Below, one piece after another: positions 7,646-11,060 of a stretch of 11,060 bases of DNA. Numbering within the stretch: the first letter of the stretch is position 1; each line of letters starts with the position of its first letter. Origin of the DNA: Candidatus Mediterraneibacter stercorigallinarum (lineage in GTDB: Bacteria > Bacillota > Clostridia > Lachnospirales > Lachnospiraceae). The stretch covers positions 1 to 11,060 of the forward strand of contig DXCD01000209.1 in the NCBI GenBank assembly GCA_019116185.1. The letters run 5' to 3'. The notes beneath the pieces were generated by a model, which had not been told where the DNA came from, made no database searches, and saw only the letters and a list, made by a program, of their open reading frames with translations. Both the position numbers and the translations under genes were made by a program.

Positions 7646-7668
7646 CCGGATCAGATCCGGCTGTTTTT
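7646..7668 (+). terminator. Terminator of yigZ (plus strand)
   Basis: CCGGAT (7646-7651), a three-base loop and ATCCGG (7655-7660) form a compact GC-rich hairpin, followed three bases later by T5 (7664-7668) and a further T-rich run to 7680. This is the classic intrinsic terminator layout for the plus-strand yigZ transcript. It is distinct from the larger hairpin just upstream. Confidence 0.8.
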
Positions 7669-7678
7669 GTATTATTTT

Positions 7679-8236
7679 TTATGAAAACTCAGGCTCGATC
7701 AGGCCGAAGGAACCGTCTTTTCTCTTGTAAACCACATTGACTTCCTCTGTATCTGCATTGGAGAACACGAAAAAGCTGTGTCCAAGAAGTTCCATCTGGA
7801 TACAAGCATCTTCAGGAAACATCGGTTTGATGCCGAATTTCTTCGTGCGGACGATACGGATCTCGTCATCTTCCGGAGATTCCTCTTCTGATTCGATGAA
7901 CTCTGTCCGGATGCTTCCCGACGGGGCGGCAGATGTAGGATGTCCCTGATTCTTTGCCACCAGCTTGTTCTTATATTTGCGAAGCTGGCGCTCGATGACC
8001 TCTTCCACGAGATCAATGGATACATACATGTCATTGCTTGTCTGCTCAGAGCGGATGATATTGCCTTTGACGGGGATTGTCACCTCGATTTTCTGGCGGC
8101 CTTTCTCCACGCTGAGTGTTACGATGATTTCTGTTTCAGGAGTGAAGTACCTTTCAAGTTTCCCTAATTTCTGTTCAATTGCGTCTTTGAGTCCCTGCGT
8201 TACCTCAATGTTTTTTCCGCTGATGATAAAATTCAT
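7679..8236 (-). CDS. hpf: Long-form ribosome hibernation promoting factor
   Basis: HPF binds the decoding region of the 30S subunit and pairs idle 70S ribosomes into inactive 100S dimers in stationary phase or starvation. The 185-residue product is the long Gram-positive form. The S30AE/RaiA-type N-terminal domain spans about 1-95, including MNFIISGKNIEVTQGLK. An acidic linker runs about 112-126. The C-terminal dimerisation domain is about 128-185, including VRTKKFGIKPM and ELLGHSFFVFSN. ATG 8236 is chosen because the family begins at this Met and AGGAG (8246-8250) sits nine bases upstream; the open frame continues upstream to 8275 without homology. The gene follows the typA/membrane-protein pair on the same strand, but a promoter at 8306-8314 implies independent control, as expected of a growth-phase gene. 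Confidence 0.95.
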   Translation of the reverse strand: MNFIISGKNIEVTQGLKDAIEQKLGKLERYFTPETEIIVTLSVEKGRQKIEVTIPVKGNIIRSEQTSNDMYVSIDLVEEVIERQLRKYKNKLVAKNQGHPTSAAPSGSIRTEFIESEEESPEDDEIRIVRTKKFGIKPMFPEDACIQMELLGHSFFVFSNADTEEVNVVYKRKDGSFGLIEPEFS

Positions 8237-8305
8237 GCTGCTCAACTCCTTTTTGTCAATATTTAACATAAACATATGAAAAATATGTGTTTATATTATG
8301 TAAAT

Positions 8306-8314
8306 ATTATAACA
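8306..8314 (-). promoter_or_regulatory. Extended -10 promoter of hpf
   Basis: On the minus strand this reads TGTTATAAT, a perfect -10 hexamer (8306-8311) with an extended TG. No good -35 is visible 16-18 bases upstream. RNA would begin near 8299, giving a leader of about 60 bases that contains a weak AT-rich inverted repeat (CATAT 8273-8277 / ATATG 8283-8287) before the ribosome binding site. Confidence 0.6.
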
Positions 8315-8327
8315 CGTAACAGTGTTA
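8310..8327. promoter_or_regulatory. Inverted repeat overlapping the hpf promoter, possible operator
   Basis: TAACAC (8310-8315) and GTGTTA (8322-8327) are perfect six-base arms separated by six bases. One arm overlaps the first two bases of the hpf -10 hexamer and its TG extension; the other covers the stop codon of the upstream gene. The position suits a repressor site. It matches no operator consensus that I can assign with confidence, and six-base arms can arise by chance. Confidence 0.3.
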
Positions 8328-8939
8328 ATGTATAGAACGAATCACTTCGATCCGGGTAATTTTTCCATCTTTTATTTTGGCGGCACGAAGTCCCAGACCG
8401 GAGAAGTATACACAGGCGCCGATCCCCATTTCCGTGCCTTCCTCATCCATCTTCTGCATCATCACATCCAGCAGAGTGTCATCCTTGTCCGCGCAGGGAA
8501 GATTCAGCCCGAAAAGCCGGTTCAGCTGCTGTACTTTCTGGGTAGCGCGGAAGACGGTCTTGTCTGTCTCGTCAAAAGAGGAGAACAGGAACTTCCTTGT
8601 GGCGAACAGAATCGCGATTGCGATGACGCCCGGCAGGCTGTTCAGGGGGGATGAGTGGTCAATGATGATCTGCCGGGCAATGGCGAACATCAGTACTTCG
8701 AAAACCGTAAGCGGAGTGTGGAGGTAGAGCATGCGGATCAGCTCCACGCCGATGATCAGGTTGAAGCAGGCTGTGAGCAGGTCATCGTAGTTCGGGTAGG
8801 TGCTGGCGTCTGTCAGCTCTCCCAGGGAAAGCCCCAGCTGGACGGTCATGATGATGATCGCGCAGGCGAGCAGCGCCGCGATGACAAACTCCAGTATCTT
8901 GGTCAGGTATTTCAGAAAAAGATGTGCGTATTTTTCCAT
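8325..8939 (-). CDS. PsiE-like membrane protein with C-terminal CorC/HlyC-type (transporter-associated) domain
   Basis: A 204-residue membrane protein with probable helices at about 15-37, 52-73, 77-94 and 101-118. Residues 77-100, with LTVFEVLMFAIARQIIIDHS, resemble the phosphate-starvation-inducible PsiE family. The soluble end (about 138-201: FGLNLPCADKDDTLLDVMMQ onward to DGKITRIEVI) resembles the CorC/HlyC transporter-associated domain found at the end of magnesium/cobalt efflux proteins and ion antiporters. Both matches are by eye. The substrate and activity are unknown; a small-molecule-sensing or ion-linked membrane role is possible. ATG 8939 follows AAGGAG (8947-8952) at seven bases. 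It lies 79 bases after typA with no T-tailed hairpin between, so co-transcription with typA is likely. hpf follows but has its own promoter. Confidence 0.75.
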   Translation of the reverse strand: MEKYAHLFLKYLTKILEFVIAALLACAIIIMTVQLGLSLGELTDASTYPNYDDLLTACFNLIIGVELIRMLYLHTPLTVFEVLMFAIARQIIIDHSSPLNSLPGVIAIAILFATRKFLFSSFDETDKTVFRATQKVQQLNRLFGLNLPCADKDDTLLDVMMQKMDEEGTEMGIGACVYFSGLGLRAAKIKDGKITRIEVIRSIH

Positions 8940-9018
8940 AGGCGTTCTCCTTAACAGGGAATTTCCCCGGGCCGCGCCTTCCCTCAGGGGAAAACGCAGA
9001 CGGATACAGGGAATGTGC

Positions 9019-10845
9019 TTATTTCATATTGCTTCTCTTGCGCAGTCTGGAATCAAGGATTTTCTTACGGATGCGCAGTGATTTCGGAGTGACTTCCAGG
9101 AGTTCGTCCGTGTCAATAAAGTCCAGCGCCTGTTCCAGGCTTAAGATCCTGGGCGGAGTCAGGCGCAGTGCCTCGTCCGCGCTGGAGGAACGGGTGTTGG
9201 TCAGATGCTTTGTCTTGCATACATTCAGCTCGATGTCTTCTGCTTTGCCATTCTGTCCGATAACCATTCCGGCGTACACTTTTTCTCCCGGTCCTATGAA
9301 CAGTGTACCACGCTCCTGGGCGCTGTACAATCCGTAAGTCACGGATTCGCCGGTCTCAAACGCGATGAGAGAGCCCTGCTTGCGGTACTGGATATCGCCC
9401 TTGTACGGTGCGTAGCCTTCAAAGCTGGTGTTGATGATCCCGTTCCCTTTTGTGTCAGTGAGAAATTCCCCGCGGTATCCGATCAGGCCTCTGGACGGGA
9501 TGGAGAATTCCAGGCGGGTATATCCTCCGTTGGACACGCCCATATTGCGGAGTTCACCCTTTCTCTGCCCCAGTTTCTCTATAACAACGCCGGTGAATTC
9601 GTCCGGCACGTCAATGTATGCGGTTTCCATTGGCTCCAGCTTCTTGCCGTTTTCATCCGTGTGGTAGAGGACTTCTGCCTTGCTGACCGCAAATTCATAA
9701 CCTTCGCGGCGCATATTCTCAATAAGAACGGACAGATGGAGCTCGCCTCTTCCGGATACTTTGAAGCTGTCCGTGTTTTCCATCTCCTCTACCCGGAGGC
9801 TGACGTCTGTGTTCAGCTCACGGAACAGGCGGTCGCGCAGGTGGCGGGAAGTTACGTACTTGCCTTCCTGTCCAGCGAACGGGCTGTCATTGACAATGAA
9901 CTGCATGGCAATGGTCGGCTCAGAAATCTTCTGGAAGGGGATGGCTTCCGGATTCTCAGGGGAGCAGAGCGTATCTCCGATGGAGATGTCTGAGATACCT
10001 GAAATAGCGACAATAGAACCGATGGAAGCTTCTTTCACCTCGACCTTATTCAGACCGTCAAACTCATAGAGACGGCTGATTTTTACTTTCTCCTGCTTGT
10101 TCGGATCATGGTGGTTGACGAGCATCATTTCCTGGTTTACTGCAATGGTACCGTTGTCCACCTTGCCGATTCCGATACGTCCTACGTATTCATTGTAGTC
10201 GATGGTGCTGATGAGCACCTGGGTGGGAGCTTCCGGATCTCCCTCCGGGGCAGGGATGTAGTCCAGGATCGTCTCAAAGAGAGGCTTCATGTCCCGCTCT
10301 TCATCAGAGAGATCCAGCACGGCGACTCCTGCCTTTGCCGAAGCATAGACAAAGGGGCATTCCAGCTGTTCGTCAGAAGCACCAAGGTCGATGAAGAGCT
10401 CCAGCACTTCGTCGATAACATCGTCAGGGCGCGCCTCAGGACGGTCGATCTTGTTGATGCACACGATGACCGGAAGGCTTAATTCCAGCGCTTTCCTTAA
10501 AACGAATTTTGTCTGCGGCATAGCGCCCTCGAAAGCGTCCACCACAAGGATGACGCCGTTTACCATTTTGAGCACGCGTTCTACCTCGCCGCCGAAGTCC
10601 GCATGTCCCGGGGTGTCAATGATGTTGATCTTGACGCCTTTGTAGTGGACGGCAGTGTTCTTGGACAGGATGGTGATCCCGCGCTCGCGCTCAATGTCAT
10701 TGGAGTCCATGACACGTTCAGCGACTTCCTGGTTCTCGCGGAACACGCCGCTCTGTTTCAACAGCTCATCGACCAGGGTCGTTTTGCCGTGGTCAACATG
10801 AGCAATGATCGCAATATTTCTTACATCTTCACGTTTTGTCTTCAT
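9019..10845 (-). CDS. typA: Translational GTPase TypA/BipA
   Basis: TypA is a ribosome-binding GTPase related to EF-G and LepA that supports 50S assembly and growth under cold or other stress. The 608-residue product has all G motifs: AHVDHGKT (15-22), RGITI (55-59), DTPGH (77-81), NKID (131-134) and the SAK of YASAKAG. EF-G-like domains II, III and V and the TypA-specific basic C-terminus (ending RLRKRSNMK) follow. ATG 10845 is chosen by homology (MKTKREDVRNIAIIAHVDHG). However, the nearest ribosome binding site, AAGGAA at 10861-10866, is 15 bases from it and only about four from an in-frame GTG at 10857, which would add four residues. An ATG at 10878 also keeps the frame. The exact start is therefore open by up to 11 residues. 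It leads a minus-strand group with the membrane-protein gene and hpf. Confidence 0.96.
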   Translation of the reverse strand: MKTKREDVRNIAIIAHVDHGKTTLVDELLKQSGVFRENQEVAERVMDSNDIERERGITILSKNTAVHYKGVKINIIDTPGHADFGGEVERVLKMVNGVILVVDAFEGAMPQTKFVLRKALELSLPVIVCINKIDRPEARPDDVIDEVLELFIDLGASDEQLECPFVYASAKAGVAVLDLSDEERDMKPLFETILDYIPAPEGDPEAPTQVLISTIDYNEYVGRIGIGKVDNGTIAVNQEMMLVNHHDPNKQEKVKISRLYEFDGLNKVEVKEASIGSIVAISGISDISIGDTLCSPENPEAIPFQKISEPTIAMQFIVNDSPFAGQEGKYVTSRHLRDRLFRELNTDVSLRVEEMENTDSFKVSGRGELHLSVLIENMRREGYEFAVSKAEVLYHTDENGKKLEPMETAYIDVPDEFTGVVIEKLGQRKGELRNMGVSNGGYTRLEFSIPSRGLIGYRGEFLTDTKGNGIINTSFEGYAPYKGDIQYRKQGSLIAFETGESVTYGLYSAQERGTLFIGPGEKVYAGMVIGQNGKAEDIELNVCKTKHLTNTRSSSADEALRLTPPRILSLEQALDFIDTDELLEVTPKSLRIRKKILDSRLRKRSNMK

Positions 10846-10900
10846 AATATTTCGCACTCTTTCCTTAATATATGTCATTTTTCATAACTGCAACTTCCTT

Positions 10901-10928
10901 ATTCTATCACAAAAATCATATTTTACAA
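10901..10928 (-). promoter_or_regulatory. Promoter of typA
   Basis: On the minus strand TTGTAA (10923-10928) is followed after 16 bases by TAGAAT (10901-10906), with a TGTGA extension just before the hexamer. RNA would start near 10894, giving a leader of about 50 bases before ATG 10845. An AAGGAAG word at 10894-10900 would then lie at or before the transcript start and would not be usable as a ribosome binding site. Confidence 0.55.
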
Positions 10929-10984
10929 GACCGGCGTCGAAAGGAAGGCGGATTTTGTCGTACGGTTTCTGGCAGAAGTCTGTT

Positions 10985-11050
10985 CTGACAGGAAGTATTT
11001 GAGCATACATATTTAGTAGTGACTCAAAAATACCGAAAAGAGGAAGGGAG
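10985..11050 (+). promoter_or_regulatory. Probable promoter and ribosome binding site of a gene starting at the right edge
   Basis: GGAAGGGAG at 11042-11050 is a good ribosome binding site, and the window ends in ...AAAT. If the next base is G, an ATG begins at 11059, eight bases downstream. A candidate promoter is CTGACA (10985-10990), 17 bases, then CATATT (11008-11013), with 5/6 and 4/6 matches. A six-base inverted repeat TTTGAG/CTCAAA (10998-11003 and 11023-11028) lies between. The gene would be divergent from typA. Confidence 0.4.
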
Positions 11051-11060
11051 AGCTACAAAT

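Noticed and set aside
8252..8259. A perfect TTGACA on the minus strand just before the hpf ribosome binding site
   Set aside because: A -10 box 17 bases on would fall on the hpf start codon (ATGAAT) and is a poor match; the extended -10 at 8306-8314 is the better promoter.
8940..9018. GGGAA/TTCCC words between typA and the membrane-protein gene as a terminator
   Set aside because: Short palindromes such as GGGAATTTCCC are present, but no stem is followed by a T-run on the minus strand.
9205..9993. A 262-codon open frame on the plus strand antisense to typA
   Set aside because: It mirrors a highly conserved GTPase gene, shows no family motif and has no suitable promoter or terminator.

Overview
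The window looks like ordinary chromosome from a Gram-positive Clostridia bacterium, most likely a Lachnospiraceae (Clostridium cluster XIVa) species. This is inferred from protein style (HprK of 310 residues, ROK glucokinase with a Cys-rich zinc motif, long-form HPF, a class A PBP with a short basic cytoplasmic N-terminus and Gly/Ser/Asn/Thr-rich tail), strong AGGAGG-type ribosome binding sites, extended -10 (TGnTATAAT) promoters and moderate GC. No 16S or other definitive marker is present, so the genus is not fixed. There are no mobile elements, CRISPR arrays, tRNA or rRNA genes.

Layout. (1) Bases 1-130 hold no gene I can name, only a short direct repeat just in front of the uvrC promoter. 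(2) 167-4013, plus strand: uvrC (nucleotide excision repair), hprK (HPr kinase/phosphorylase) and glcK (ROK glucokinase), closed by a bidirectional terminator at 4082-4118. (3) 4145-6748, minus strand: a class A penicillin-binding protein convergent with glcK. (4) 6749-6938: a divergent promoter region. (5) 6939-7586, plus strand: a YigZ/IMPACT family protein. (6) 7585-7668: two different hairpins forming back-to-back terminators for the convergent yigZ and hpf. (7) 7679-10845, minus strand: typA/bipA, then a small PsiE-like membrane protein with a C-terminal CorC/HlyC-type domain, then hpf, which has its own promoter. (8) The right edge shows a plus-strand ribosome binding site, suggesting that a gene begins at about 11059.

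How the genes fit together. hprK and glcK pair the sensor kinase of carbon catabolite repression with the enzyme that makes glucose-6-phosphate, so the pair reads as a glycolytic-flux module behind a repair gene. The minus-strand typA/hpf set and the convergent YigZ/IMPACT gene are all from families tied to ribosome function or stress. The membrane gene between typA and hpf is the least understood member. I found no convincing undescribed multi-gene system. The points most worth checking are the apparently leaderless uvrC promoter, the membrane/TAD fusion protein between typA and hpf, the start-site corrections, and the nested terminators.
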